Shown here piece after piece: positions 54,679 to 64,000 of a stretch of DNA of 64,000 nucleotides. A program made the translations under genes and the position numbers. The stretch lies in contig CM030931.1 in NCBI GenBank assembly GCA_018136815.1, positions 5,710,148 through 5,774,147 on the forward strand, in the 5' to 3' direction. This stretch comes from Isochrysis galbana. Taxonomy: Eukaryota; Haptophyta; Isochrysidales; Isochrysidaceae. Each line of letters opens with the position of its first letter. The first letter of the stretch is position 1. The notes below the pieces were generated by a model that was not told the origin of the DNA, did no database searches, and was given only the letters and a program-made list of their open reading frames with translations.

Positions 54679-55320
54679 GACATTTGATGGCTCAGATTGA
54701 ATCCGTTATCCGTCCCATATTCGACGGAACGCGACCTAGAGGGGCCAGGGCCCTGCCCTAGGCCCTAGCCTCACCTGCCCCCTAAGCCGCTGTGCTCCCA
54801 AGCAAGCCCTTGCAGGCCACCTGGGGACCTGGGGACCTGAAGCTGAAGCGGGGCCGCAGGCGCGCGCCATGGGCCAGAGCCGCAGGGAAGAGAGGAGGAA
54901 GAGGAAGAGGGAAGAGAGAGGGGAGGGGGGAGCGGCAGCTCTCCCCTCCGGCGCTGACGTGTCTTCTTGCCCTGTTTAGGTGAAAGAAGACGGGGGGCGC
55001 CAACGCCAGGAGCCAGGAGCGGGAAGGGCCGCGGCTCGCCGCGGCCGCTCGCTCCGGTTAGCGCTCTGGGCTCCTAGTTTCACGGGTGCCCCCCGCCTGC
55101 GTCGTTTTACCAGAAAGGGGTTTCCCCCCAGCGTGGACTCGAGGAGAGGACGCGCTGGGGTCGGTGCGTGCACTGGAGGGGGGACAATATATATCGAGGG
55201 GAGGGGGAGGGGGCAGTGCCCGCACTCCCCCCCCCCCAGTATCACTTGGACACCTGGCTCGTCAGGCATGGCGGGATTCCGGGACTGAAGCGTTGTATTA
55301 TCCAATTAGCTAGTGGGGTT
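54679..55320 (-). mobile_element. Retroelement debris with inverted MERA-family segment
   Basis: CATTTGATGGCTC...GACGGAACG at 54679-54732 also occurs at 24068-24112. The minus-strand frame 54976-55305 contains PARPLLESTLGGNPFLVKRR, shared with 52211-52400. No intact ORF. Confidence 0.5.
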
Positions 55321-55322
55321 GG

Positions 55323-55898
55323 CTAGGATATAACATTATTTACTACTATTACTACTATTATTATTATGACAATAGAACACGGAAGATGCACCCCGCGTGG
55401 ACTATGTATGGCGGCCGCCCTGCGCCCTGCGCCCCGTGCGCACGCTGCATCAGCGTCACGCCATAGATGTGCATGCTGCTTGAGCTTGCGAAGTGGTAGA
55501 GGAAGGACCAGGGCAAGGCCGTGCCGGGATTCTGGGCCGGGGGCGTGCTGGTGGCGAGGGTATTTGACGTGTGTCAAACTGCAATAGAGGCGTTGCGTCG
55601 TTGCCATGGTCGAGGCGCTCATCGTCGTCATCTCCCTCGTATGGGAGCCCCTCAAGGTGTTCAGTTCTTGCCAAGCAAGCAGCGAGCATCGACATTGCGA
55701 AGATGGTAAGGTGTACCTGCAGCGACCATGCACAGGCGGTAAGCCTTACAGTCCCCCCTCGCCAAGACGAGCTTCAATGCGCCCCCGAAAACGTTGCGCC
55801 GGCGGGCGACCCGCTGCTTGCCTCCTTGCGCTTGGCTTTGATGCGAGTGCCGAAATGCGCACGATCAGGGCAATAGTTTCTTCGCGAGTGTGACACAG
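55323..55898. other. Intergenic, possible short ORF
   Basis: A plus ORF 55606-55893 starts MVEALIVVISLVWEPLKV but soon becomes low-complexity. A GAAGATG/GTAAGG donor-like site interrupts it. Not supported as a gene. Confidence 0.3.
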
Positions 55899-56903
55899 CT
55901 AGGCAGGCAGACAAACCTCGTGCGCAATCGCCACAATGTTGTCACTGACGTGCTCCATGCACTTGGGGTCGGTGCAAGGCCTGTTGGGAAGCTGCACATC
56001 CGGGTTCCACATGCATGGCCACTCTTCAGGGGGAGTGGGACCCCAGCCTGGATGACCGCATGCAGACTCCGTGTCGTGAAGATAGCACACCTTGAGCCGT
56101 GGGAGCCACGAGACGTTCCGGTTGGTGGCCTCAGAGTACACCGCGAGCGACCGTCCCGCCAAGCAGGCGAAGGCCAATGAGATGGGCACCTCGACTCCGC
56201 AGCAGTGGTCTCGCCGCGCTCCACACAAATACGCGAGCAGACAGCGTGTAATGGCACTGGAGAAGACGAGGCCACTGCCGATGAAGAGGGCGGTCTGGTG
56301 CCACGTGGCCACAAACTGGGTTGTGCAGGCCGAGGCGGAATCGCAAAACTCCACCGGCTCCGGGATAGCAGGGTACAGACCAGTAACGAGCAGCCAGCAG
56401 CCTCCAAGGAGCATCGCCCCCTCGCTCAGCCGTTTGGCGCCGTCTACCGCGAAGCTGCGAGGCACTGCACGCTCAGCCGCACCCGCGGCCGCGAGTAGCG
56501 GGCACATTATCTGCCCACAAGGCTCTCCTCCCCCTTTGAGTCGTTTTCGGCGTGCAGAGAGCCGTCGCACGGTGTAGAGGAGCGAGAGGTTGAGGAGTAA
56601 GGCGTGTAGCGTAAGCAGTGTCTGAGCCTGTGGGTATGCCACGCCTCCAGGACACGAGATCGAGCCGCAGTACCCAATGAGCTGCGAGCAAGGCTCGACT
56701 CTATCAGTGAGCTCTGAGTGGAGGAGTGCGAGAGCAGAAAGCAGGAGAGGGAGCTGGAGGAGGAAGCCTGAGAAGAGAGAGAAGGAGAAGGAGTGGGGCG
56801 AGAAGGTGTACAGTGCCATGTTGAGCAGCAGCGCCGCGAGGGGAGGCACGCAGAGCTCGGAGCGGAGAGCAGAGACGTCGAGGGCATCCGCCTTGTCGGC
56901 CAT
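55899..56903 (-). CDS. Multipass membrane protein, unknown function
   Basis: Single exon of 334 aa starting MADKADALDVSALRSEL. It has about six hydrophobic segments: LAALLLNMALY, a long one through LLQLPLLLSALALL, TLLTLHALLLNLSLLYTV, MLLGGCWLLVTGLYPAI, ALFIGSGLVFSSAI and VPISLAFACLAG. Basic RRLSARRKRLKGG follows the third, so that loop is probably cytosolic. The C-terminal 80 residues are Cys-rich (CYLHDTESACGHP, WPCMWNPD, CTDPKCMEH) and probably a disulphide-stabilised extracytosolic domain. The layout loosely recalls Frag1/DRAM/Sfk1 proteins, but no diagnostic motif is seen. A GA/CT tract at 56920-56975 precedes the start. Confidence 0.72.
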   Translation of the reverse strand: MADKADALDVSALRSELCVPPLAALLLNMALYTFSPHSFSFSLFSGFLLQLPLLLSALALLHSELTDRVEPCSQLIGYCGSISCPGGVAYPQAQTLLTLHALLLNLSLLYTVRRLSARRKRLKGGGEPCGQIMCPLLAAAGAAERAVPRSFAVDGAKRLSEGAMLLGGCWLLVTGLYPAIPEPVEFCDSASACTTQFVATWHQTALFIGSGLVFSSAITRCLLAYLCGARRDHCCGVEVPISLAFACLAGRSLAVYSEATNRNVSWLPRLKVCYLHDTESACGHPGWGPTPPEEWPCMWNPDVQLPNRPCTDPKCMEHVSDNIVAIAHEVCLPA

Positions 56904-57165
56904 CGGAAGGCGGAGCGGAGGAAGAGAGGGAGAGACGAGGGAGAAGAGAGAGAAGAAAAGACTTAGAGAGAGAGGGAAGATCAGAGGCTCAATATAATAC
57001 GTAGTCGGTGAGTTTGGTGTATATGTGCTCTAATCCTCAGTCTGATGGACTAACTATGTATTGTTCGCAGGGAGCAGAAGAAGAAAGGGGGAGACGAGAG
57101 GGCAGCTGAGAAACGAGTTGGACAGAGAGAGAGAGAGAGAGTAGAGAGAGAGAGAATTGTAGTCG

Positions 57166-58273
57166 ATGTTGGCAGGAAAGAGGGCCGTCAAAATAAAAGT
57201 GGGTCTGTTCCCCATCTCTCCCTTGTTTCTTGTTTTGGATTCGCACATGTATGGGCTATTTCGGTCCCAGCCACGCATATCTGTTCAAGGTGGTTCCTCA
57301 CTTCCTCACGCTTTCCTTTTCCTTGGGCTGTCGACGCCTGCGCCGGATGAAGTCCGTCCCACCGAGGAGGCAGCCGGTGAGGAGGGGCCTTCGGCTGCCA
57401 CCTCTGTGTGGAAGAGGAGGAGGAACCTAGATGTTAAACACAGGAACAGTGTGTTTCTACGGAAGTCAAAAACAGTGTTTTTCACCGTGTTTCTAGGAGA
57501 CCCCCATGTCCGGAACAGAGGGTTGCGCGCTGCGCGCGCGCGGTGAGTGAGCGTGCGAGCGAGGCCATAGCCATAGCATAATCAATCCCGCCACCTGATT
57601 GTGATTGCCTGGCCTCCCACCTGCACCACTACACCACTAGCTACCACCGCCTACCACCTACCACCTAGTTGGATGCAAGACGTCCAATCATCAATCACAA
57701 TCATGCTTGACAGTTGACAGTTACAATTACAATTACACTCCCACACTCCCACAGGAACTACCGGTAGCTGTGAGCTGTGAGCCTACGGGAGATGGATATA
57801 AATATATATATATATGTATAATACACTATATATGTATGTGACCGGCTGTTTTCGGTACTGTGTTTCACCGTGTTTCCAAAAAAGCCAAAAACAGCTGTTT
57901 TTGGTGTGTTTCTAGACCTGCCCCACCGTGTTTAACATCTAGGAGGAGGAAGGAGGAGGAGGACGTTGCGGCGTCCGACGCTCCAGCTCCAGGCTTTCCA
58001 GGCTTTCTTATCGAGGCTCCGCCGGCCACGCAACTCGAGGAGCCCGTGCCCGTACGGAGGACTCGATTGACGATTGAGGACGAGGGACTCGCGACCGAGG
58101 AGTCAGTGGCTGCCACCGAGGCACCGAGGTGCGCCCAGCTCTATGGAGGGAGAGAAGAAGAAAAGATGGAAAAGATGCCTATGCCTATGTCTATGTCTAC
58201 GTCCGACGCTCAATCAATCAAGGCCTTTCTCAGCTCGATGCTGCCACGCCAAAGCGAAAGCGATAAGCGATAA
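57166..58273 (+). pseudogene. Unknown ORF split by a MITE
   Basis: The frame from 57166 reads FLGLSTPAPDEVRPTEE and then TSVWKRRR up to 57425. The frame resumes at 57952 in the same register (DVAASDAPAPGFPGF, VPVRRTRLTIEDEGL, SIKAFLSSMLPRQSESD) and stops at 58273. Without the insert and one 8-bp duplication the codons join smoothly. The protein is acidic and Pro/Ala-rich with no recognised domain. It may itself be a retroelement ORF or a cellular gene lacking its 5' exons. Confidence 0.45.
57426..57943. mobile_element. 518-bp MITE with 8-bp target duplication
   Basis: Starts CCTAGATGTTAAACAC and ends GTGTTTAACATCTAGG, perfect 16-bp inverted ends. Imperfect inverted similarity continues inward (CAAAAACAG...TGTTTC on both sides). 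AGGAGGAA lies on both sides (57418-57425 and 57944-57951). The flank is purine repeat, so the duplication alone is weak, but the restored frame supports it. An 8-bp duplication is typical of hAT elements. No transposase. Confidence 0.72.
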
Positions 58274-59015
58274 GACCTAAGACCTTCGACATTCACAACC
58301 CAACCCCTCCCCAAAGCTCAAAGCTCAAAGCACACACGACACCCTGGATCGGCCGATCGGCCACGTCCGCTCCACGATGAGCGATGAGGGAGCGCGAGAA
58401 CAAGAAAGAGCGACACTTTCACTTGTGACGTTGTGACTTGTAATGGTAAAAAGAAAAAGAGTGGCAAAATGGTAAAAGCGGCTGGGAAATTGCAGATAGG
58501 AAAATGTGGGTTTATGACGTGCAATGGTAAAAATAAGAGTGGCGCTGGGGAATTCCAGAAAGGAAAATCGGAGTATCGGAGTATTCGATGTGCTAAAAGT
58601 TAAAAACAGAACTAGGCGGCTGCCCCAGTTGTCTTTTCTTCCTTCTCTCTCGGTCGGTCTCTCCGAGCTCTCCTCAGCTGGGGGGGGGGGGGGGGGGGGG
58701 GCAGAAGAAGAGAGAAGGGCGAGAGAAGAGCCTCCTCAGTCTCTTAGAGGAACGAAGAGAATAGATGTGCTCCGAGATGGGGGAGGGAGGGAGAGAGAAA
58801 GGGAAAGAGAGAGAGAGAGATTCGATTTCGAATCTCTCTCTCTCTCTCTCTCCCCCTCCCATCGTTGCTCCCTCCCTCCTCCCTCCCTCCCTCCTTTCTC
58901 TCTCTCTTCTCTCACGGCGCACTTTTCTTCTCTTTCCTCGGGGGCTCCCCCGCTCCCTTTCCACACGAGCGCCCGCGCCCTCCCGAGGAAGGAAGTGCGA
59001 CTCCCACTTTCCCTC
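58274..59015. other. Intergenic with GA and CT tracts
   Basis: Diverged direct repeat (GTGACTTGTAATGGTAAAAA / GACGTGCAATGGTAAAAAT near 58430 and 58515), a G-run at 58680-58700, then GA (58785-58820) and CT (58835-58910) tracts directly upstream of the zinc-finger gene. Confidence 0.6.
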
Positions 59016-59702
59016 ATGCCCGAGAACCTGCTCGCACGGAACAACACAGCGTCCCGAGCGATGACCAAGGGCCTCAGCCCCTCCTTCGAGCTGCGATCTC
59101 CCGGCCCGCACCCTTCTTCCTCCACGAGATGGCAGCTGAAGGCCGCTTGCCCTCAGAGTGGAGAGACGTGGGTCAAGCGCCAGCCTCTCCAGCCTCACCA
59201 GCCCTCCTCGACGCTGCGTTCGTTGATCCGGAAGCCTCGATCGGCGCATCAAGCGCACGCTGCCGCCGGTATCGAGGCCGATTCCATCGGTCATGCCGGC
59301 AGGGCACTCTCCACCACACACGCTGCCGGCGCTCGTGCAGCAAGTCTGCTTTCGCCTCTGCTGCCGACGGCAAAGTTATGCGCGCGCTGTGATGTAGCCA
59401 TCACAGGGACGGTCTACATGCTGAACGATCGTATGTACTGCTGCGAAAGCCATCGGCGGGAAGCTTATGACAGGCTGAAGTGGGACGGCGAGGAGAGCCG
59501 TTTGGTAGAGCGTTCTAGTCGTACATCTCACAGCAGCCGGTGCTCGATTTCTTGCGAGGATTCCACAGCCGAGGCCGAGTCGGCATCCACGTGTCAACCA
59601 TCGTTTGAATCAACTGTGCTCATACAAGAAGGCATTGACATAAGCGACCGCATCGCATCTCCAATCAATGTGCTCTCGCAGATTCTCTCTTGGCGCCCTT
59701 GA
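59016..59702 (+). CDS. FLZ-like zinc-finger protein
   Basis: 228 codons from MPENLLARNN; the frame is open upstream but only through repeat. The N-terminal 120 residues are Ser/Pro/Ala-rich. Residues about 125-155 form a compact zinc site: KLCARCDVAITGTVYML then MYCCESHRREAYDRL, that is CxxC, a short beta hairpin, and CCxxxHR. Spacing and the helix after the last ligand resemble FLZ (DUF581) fingers, whose consensus is CxxC...FCSxxCR; here the last Cys is His or shifted. FLZ proteins in land plants bind SnRK1. The C-terminus (FESTVLIQEGIDISDRIASP) is unassigned. A missing 5' exon is possible. Confidence 0.55.
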   Translation: MPENLLARNNTASRAMTKGLSPSFELRSPGPHPSSSTRWQLKAACPQSGETWVKRQPLQPHQPSSTLRSLIRKPRSAHQAHAAAGIEADSIGHAGRALSTTHAAGARAASLLSPLLPTAKLCARCDVAITGTVYMLNDRMYCCESHRREAYDRLKWDGEESRLVERSSRTSHSSRCSISCEDSTAEAESASTCQPSFESTVLIQEGIDISDRIASPINVLSQILSWRP

Positions 59703-60740
59703 TGGAAGGAGAGGGATTCGACTTCAAAAACAGCACAACGGGCTTCTACTCCTGCTTCTACTCTCGCATTCAATCAGGACCTCATCAACAGCGCGTCGTT
59801 TTCGACCACCACACGCGTCATGACTGTAGCCATGGCATGCCGTCACTTTTACTCGTGGCAAGGCTCCTTCACTGTACTCGTTGTCTGCAATAGAGCACCG
59901 CGGAGAGATGCCAGCGGTAGGTGGGTAGAGCGTTCGTGAACGTCTACCTAATCTACCAATGTGCCAGTCTGCACCTTGTTATTATTTGGGCATGATGTTG
60001 TGCACTATTATTGCTCCTGCTCCCATGATGCTCTCAGCATACGCAAATTTGTAGTGCTGCTGCGTGGTACAAATCACCATGGTACACAGTCATAGCGCGT
60101 GCGTTGGCGTTGGCTAAACTCAACAATGGCCGAAGTTGTACATTTTCACTGAGTAGATTTTTGGCAAATGCAAGCCCGGCTCATACTCATTCACCGTGCG
60201 ACATGTGTCGTTCGAGTGGCATGATGGAGTCTACGAGCCAGGCTATTGGCAACGGCAAACATCAAAATCAAGTTCCAACTTCTTGAGTTTCCAAACCCCG
60301 CTAGACAGACATCAAACATGCTCGATTGCAGTAGGGACAAGAAGGCGCGCACACGGGACGCACAAACAGCACGCCCCGAAGTGAGAAGTGACCGCTCAAA
60401 GTGATGCCCCCCCCACGCTAATCCCGCGCACTTCTAAACAAAATTCCACAAATTGTCTCGAAGGAAACCCGTACCCGTACTTCGAGTGGCGTTCAAAGCC
60501 CCCTTTTTGAAAAAGTACAACGCGGGGGCGGGGGACGGGAGGGTGGGGAAAATATGAAAACGAAAACGAGAGAGAGGCTATTGTGGTCTCCGCTTACGCG
60601 GCCATCTCATAGGCGCAGTGCGTTGCAGCTAATCCAACTTGGAACTCCCGGGGGGATATCGTGACAAATTGGGATGACTGGTAGGGTCTGAGGGCAATGA
60701 GAGAGGACCACACCGGCAGCAGGCGCGGCGGAGGGCGAAC
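59703..60740. other. Intergenic, no gene seen
   Basis: Mixed-GC unique sequence; frames are short and not protein-like. Confidence 0.5.
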
Positions 60741-60960
60741 GACTTCAGTCAGTCAGTCAGAGAGCAAACGCTGACGGGCTCAAGCCCGTCAGCAGCGGAA
60801 GGGTGGAACGCGGGCTTGGTTGGGCGAGGGCGAGGACGGCGGCCAAAGCGACATCGAGCGAGCGGCGAGAGGCGAGGGGGAGCGATGGGGAGAATACATG
60901 TTTGTGTGTCAGAGGTAGCAAGACGCGCATCAAGGCGTACGGGCAAGTGCAACACGCATC
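60741..60960 (-). mobile_element. MS-PSS-type retroelement 5' fragment, copy F
   Basis: Related to 33400-33650: CGGGCTCAAGCCCGTCAGCA and the GCGACATCGAGCGAGCGGCG block. Followed by a two-copy GCATCAAGGCGTACGGGCAA repeat at 60927-60976. Confidence 0.55.
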
Positions 60961-61079
60961 AAGGCGTACGGGCAAGTTTCGCGCCGCAGGTTGTCGTGTT
61001 AGTACTAGTGGCAATTAGCAATTAGTGGTTCTAATGCTCATATAGTTTATTATCTCACTGTTTAGCGCCCCGTCGTCAC

Positions 61080-63998
61080 TCATCCCCACGGGTGCCCGGC
61101 AGGCTGTGTCGCCAATGGTGCAAAGCGTACACGCCAATGCAATATGCATAGATCTTGGCCGCCAGCAGTCACGAGCGCCGCGGACTCGTCCATGTTGCCG
61201 CCCCCTCCACTGACAGGGAGCTCCGCCCATGCACATGCGAGAGCTGGCGAGGCATGGCCAAGTGCCGAACGCCGATTGGGTTGACCGGGCTTCTCCACCC
61301 GCACGCAAGGGAACCGGTGCAGGTTCACTTGCGAGAGGTCGTCTGTCGTGGCTAGAAGTTGCCCGCTTGGCGAACGCGCAGTTGAGAGGACGCCCGTGCC
61401 GTCGCGTCCACGCTGGAAGACGCCCTGCGCGTGCCAGGCAAGCACCGCGGAGTGCGAGGCCCACTCGAGGTCGCGACAGGCGGAGGCTAGTGCGATTTGC
61501 TCCCCGCTCGGTACATCGAAGAAGCGTAGCTCGTGCCTGAGAGTCATACGCGTGGCACGTAAGGGCATCGTGAGCGTGGCGCTTCAAGAGCAGCGGCATC
61601 ATGAGCGGGGGAAGTCGGAGGGTATCGCCTGGTGAATAGGGGGCAGGGGCGCCTCGTCGCGCACCCGTTACAGTTCGAACGGATCACGTAAGAGTCGACG
61701 GTCCAGTCCAAATGGGTGATAGAGGAAGAGTGGCCAAAGCAGCGGGCCACCTCGCCACCGCCACAGTGGCCCTGCGCAGAAGTTGGCGACACGTCATGCA
61801 AGTAGATTGTCGCGTCGGCGCTGCCAAGGGCCAGCCATTGCCCATTTGGCGAGAACTTGGCTTGCGTGAGCCGCCGGGTATGCGACGGCGCGGCCTCGCG
61901 GCCGAGTAGCGTCTCCACCTCGATTTGTGCTACCGCCGAACGCTGGCTACGTTTAGTGGGTACCGGTGCACGGCCGTCCGAGCGCCGAATGGACAGTCGA
62001 GTGACCTGCCACGTACCGTCGGAGAAGCCCAAAACCAATCGAAGTCCGTGTGCGCCTGCCCCTGATCCCACGGGCGGTGTTGGCTCGCCCGAGGCTGGGT
62101 CGAAGTCGAGGGCGGAGATCGGCGCGTCCACAAGCAAGCTAAGCGCAAGCTCGCATGCTGGAAGGTCCCAAACCCGCAAGGTCGCATCATCCCCTCCTGA
62201 TGCAATGATGCCGAGGTGGAGGCCAAGTGGAGGCGTTGCCAATGCGCGCGCGGCGCCACCCACGCTGTCGCCCTCTGCATCTCCGGCGGCAGATGCCTCG
62301 CCAGGACAGTCCTGCGCGTGGCCGCGAGTAATGACGAAAGGCTCCGCATCCGTCGCATGGGCAGGGGGCACAAGTAGAAGCTCGGAGGCACGAGTGCCGA
62401 TCAGCAGCCCATCGCCTTCCGCCCAATCGAGCGCGCGCAGCCTTGCCCCAGGTGCAAGAAGTTGCATGCCGCGCTCCACCCCCGCGAGAAGCGGGTGGCT
62501 TGTGATAGGGGAAAGGTCTTCCGTGCGCCACATTCGGACAGCGCCATCCTTGCCACAAGATAGTAGGCTATTGTCTGGGCCCTCTACAAGCACGTGCACG
62601 GGGCCATCATGGGCTGCTTTGACCGAGGACACAAGTCGCCCATTTGCCACCTCGAAGACATGGATCGCGCCGGAAGCCGAGCCCACAGCGGTCACGCCTT
62701 GGCGCACGAACCCGACGCTCAATATTGCCGCAGCGCGCTCCCGGCCAGGAAGGGCGAGCTTCATACCATGGTGACTTGGAAGCTTGGATGAGCGGTACGC
62801 GCGGGCAAAGCCCTTGCCCACCGCCACAATCCATGCATCGTCCCGTATGGCCCCCTCGCCTCCCACGCCTGAGTCGGCATCCACTACCGGCTGAGTGGGC
62901 AACCACGGCGCGCACCGCAGGCCGAAGAGCCGCTCGCGATGCGTCAGGACGTGCGCAAGGGCAACGCCAGCGCGCCAGTCCCAAAGGACGAGCAAGTGGT
63001 CGTCGTCCGCCCCGACGGAGATGAGCGTGTCCGCCGATGGGGTGAAGGCGAGGAGGGAGACCCATCTGGAAGCCCCGGGATAGGGGGGGGGGGGGTTGGG
63101 TGATTCGTGCGTGACTCTTTCAAGCTGGCGAATCATGCAAGAGCAACGGACGGAGGAAGGGCACGCGCTGCACTAGATGCTGGTAGTCTGAGAAGGGCAT
63201 TGCACCGCGCATGCAGCTGCGAGCACAGCCATGCCGGTGCACGTGGATTGCGCCGGTGTCTCGTGGATACGAGACGCAACCGCCACAATGCTCGCACCGC
63301 TGGTTACATCCGGTGAATACAAGCGGGCCTTGAAGCGGCTCGCACGATGTGGCGTCCCAGACCCAGATAGTAGGCTTGCGAGTGCGCCCGCCTTCCCGGA
63401 AACTCTTTTGAGCCGATGCGACCAGTCCTGACCCTCGGTGGACCGCCACTCCGAGCACATCGTCCGTGTGCTTCGAGAAGAAGGCCTGGGAATGCGTGGC
63501 AGGATCATAACGGACTGCAAGCGAGGCCGCTGCGTACACGACCGAACCGTTACGCCCTAGAGAATGGAGGATCAGGCGTGTGAGGCACGGCGGTAGGGCA
63601 GCACGGCGACCGTCACCGCCGTCCCCTTCATGGGCCCTAGACTTGCTCTCCGTGCGTGGCCATAGTTTAGGCACCCGCACATCCTTTCCTTGTACCGCCC
63701 GCCACACTGGCGGACGGTACCAACGCGACGCGCCGCGCCCGTCCAACTCCTCCTACACATCTTAGCTTGACGCACCGGTCCACAAGGCGGCTCGACGAGT
63801 GTCGAAGCCGCGAAATCCAAACAACCACTCGAGCTGAAGGTCGACGTCAGGAGGGGTTGGGTCGAGCGCAGGCGGGTTCGTGGGTGCGTATATGGCACCG
63901 CGCCACGGCGGTACCGCTGATAGCTGCTCTCCGGATGAGGGGTCCTCAGTACGGAAGGCTTCATCAGTGTCGGAATCGGCATCGGACGAGAGTGCATC
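61080..63998 (-). CDS. EML-type (echinoderm microtubule-associated protein-like) WD40 protein, 5' end off window
   Basis: Four exons on the minus strand: 63776-63998 (open to the edge), 63298-63556, 63065-61665 and 61536-61080. Phases 1, 2 and 2 match; introns are GTGCG...AG. 779 codons are present. Exon 1 ends in a HELP motif (PPDVDLQLEWLFGFRGFDTR). Exon 2 continues GRNGSVVYAAASLAVRYD and FFSKHTDDVLGVAVH. The rest is WD40 repeats (VGADDDHLLVLWDW, SCGKDGAVRMWR, ASGGDDATLRVWDL, KFSPNGQWLALGSADATIYL), then LDWTVDSYVIRSNCN and the terminal VTAGGQDLCILHWR. This is the tandem atypical propeller pattern of EML proteins, which bind microtubules. The extreme N-terminus lies beyond the right edge. Confidence 0.88.
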
Positions 63999-64000
63999 GC

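Noticed and set aside
61857-62774. 305-codon plus ORF
   Set aside because: Antisense shadow of the WD40 exon; Ser/Pro/Ala composition.

Overview
This is eukaryotic nuclear DNA, GC-rich, with genes on both strands. Most genes are split by short introns with GTGCG/GTGAG-type donors and CAG acceptors. The protein set (KRI1-like, kinesin-8/KIF19-like, EML-type WD40, a cyclic-nucleotide/RGS kinase, FLZ-like zinc finger) together with heavy polypurine/polypyrimidine tracts and dense repeats suggests a unicellular flagellated alga such as a haptophyte. That taxonomic guess is inference; no single gene proves it.

Layout. 1-1063: 5' part of a KRI1-like ribosome-biogenesis gene (minus), leaving the window on the left. 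1741-4053: SINE-like element and retroelement debris. 5058-7880: three-exon SF2-helicase-like gene (plus). 9672-10206: a weak hypothetical locus. 11308-11559: an orphan exon. 12301-13959: alpha/beta-hydrolase (minus). 15436-18000: a repeat split by a 2.05-kb TIR transposon. 19796-21200: secreted or type I membrane protein (plus). 21600-24560: retroelement pieces. 24826-25533: EXD1-like 3'-5' exonuclease (minus). 26894-28860: repeats, including the empty-site copy of the split repeat. 29512-30785: coiled-coil protein (plus). 31164-33960: SINE-like element, broken retroelement ORF1 and further debris. 34597-37695: kinesin (minus). 38355-38861: piggyBac-like MITE. 39195-41030: tandem and dispersed repeats. 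41361-42606: glycosyltransferase-like protein (plus). 43302-45587: gene remnant (minus) whose exon is split by a 5'-truncated LINE. 46666-47214: a very long GA tract. 47289-51388: a myristoylation-signal / cNMP-binding / GRAM / cNMP-binding / RGS / AGC-kinase protein (plus). 52211-55320: retroelement pieces. 55899-56903: multipass membrane protein (minus). 57166-58273: an ORF split by a MITE with an 8-bp duplication. 59016-59702: FLZ-like zinc-finger protein (plus). 61080-63998: EML-type WD40 protein (minus), running off the right edge.

The cellular genes do not form a single pathway, but several fit a flagellated cell: kinesin-8/KIF19-like, EML and the coiled-coil protein are microtubule or axoneme types, and the cNMP/RGS kinase is a signalling protein. 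The rest of the window is a transposon landscape in which several insertions can be resolved to the base: two SINE-like copies with different 17-bp duplications, a LINE with an 18-bp duplication inside an exon, a TIR element with both its target duplication and an unoccupied paralogous site in the same window, a TTAA-flanked MITE, and a MITE whose removal restores an open frame. Exon boundaries are read by eye from splice signals and frame continuity; no alignment or search was run.
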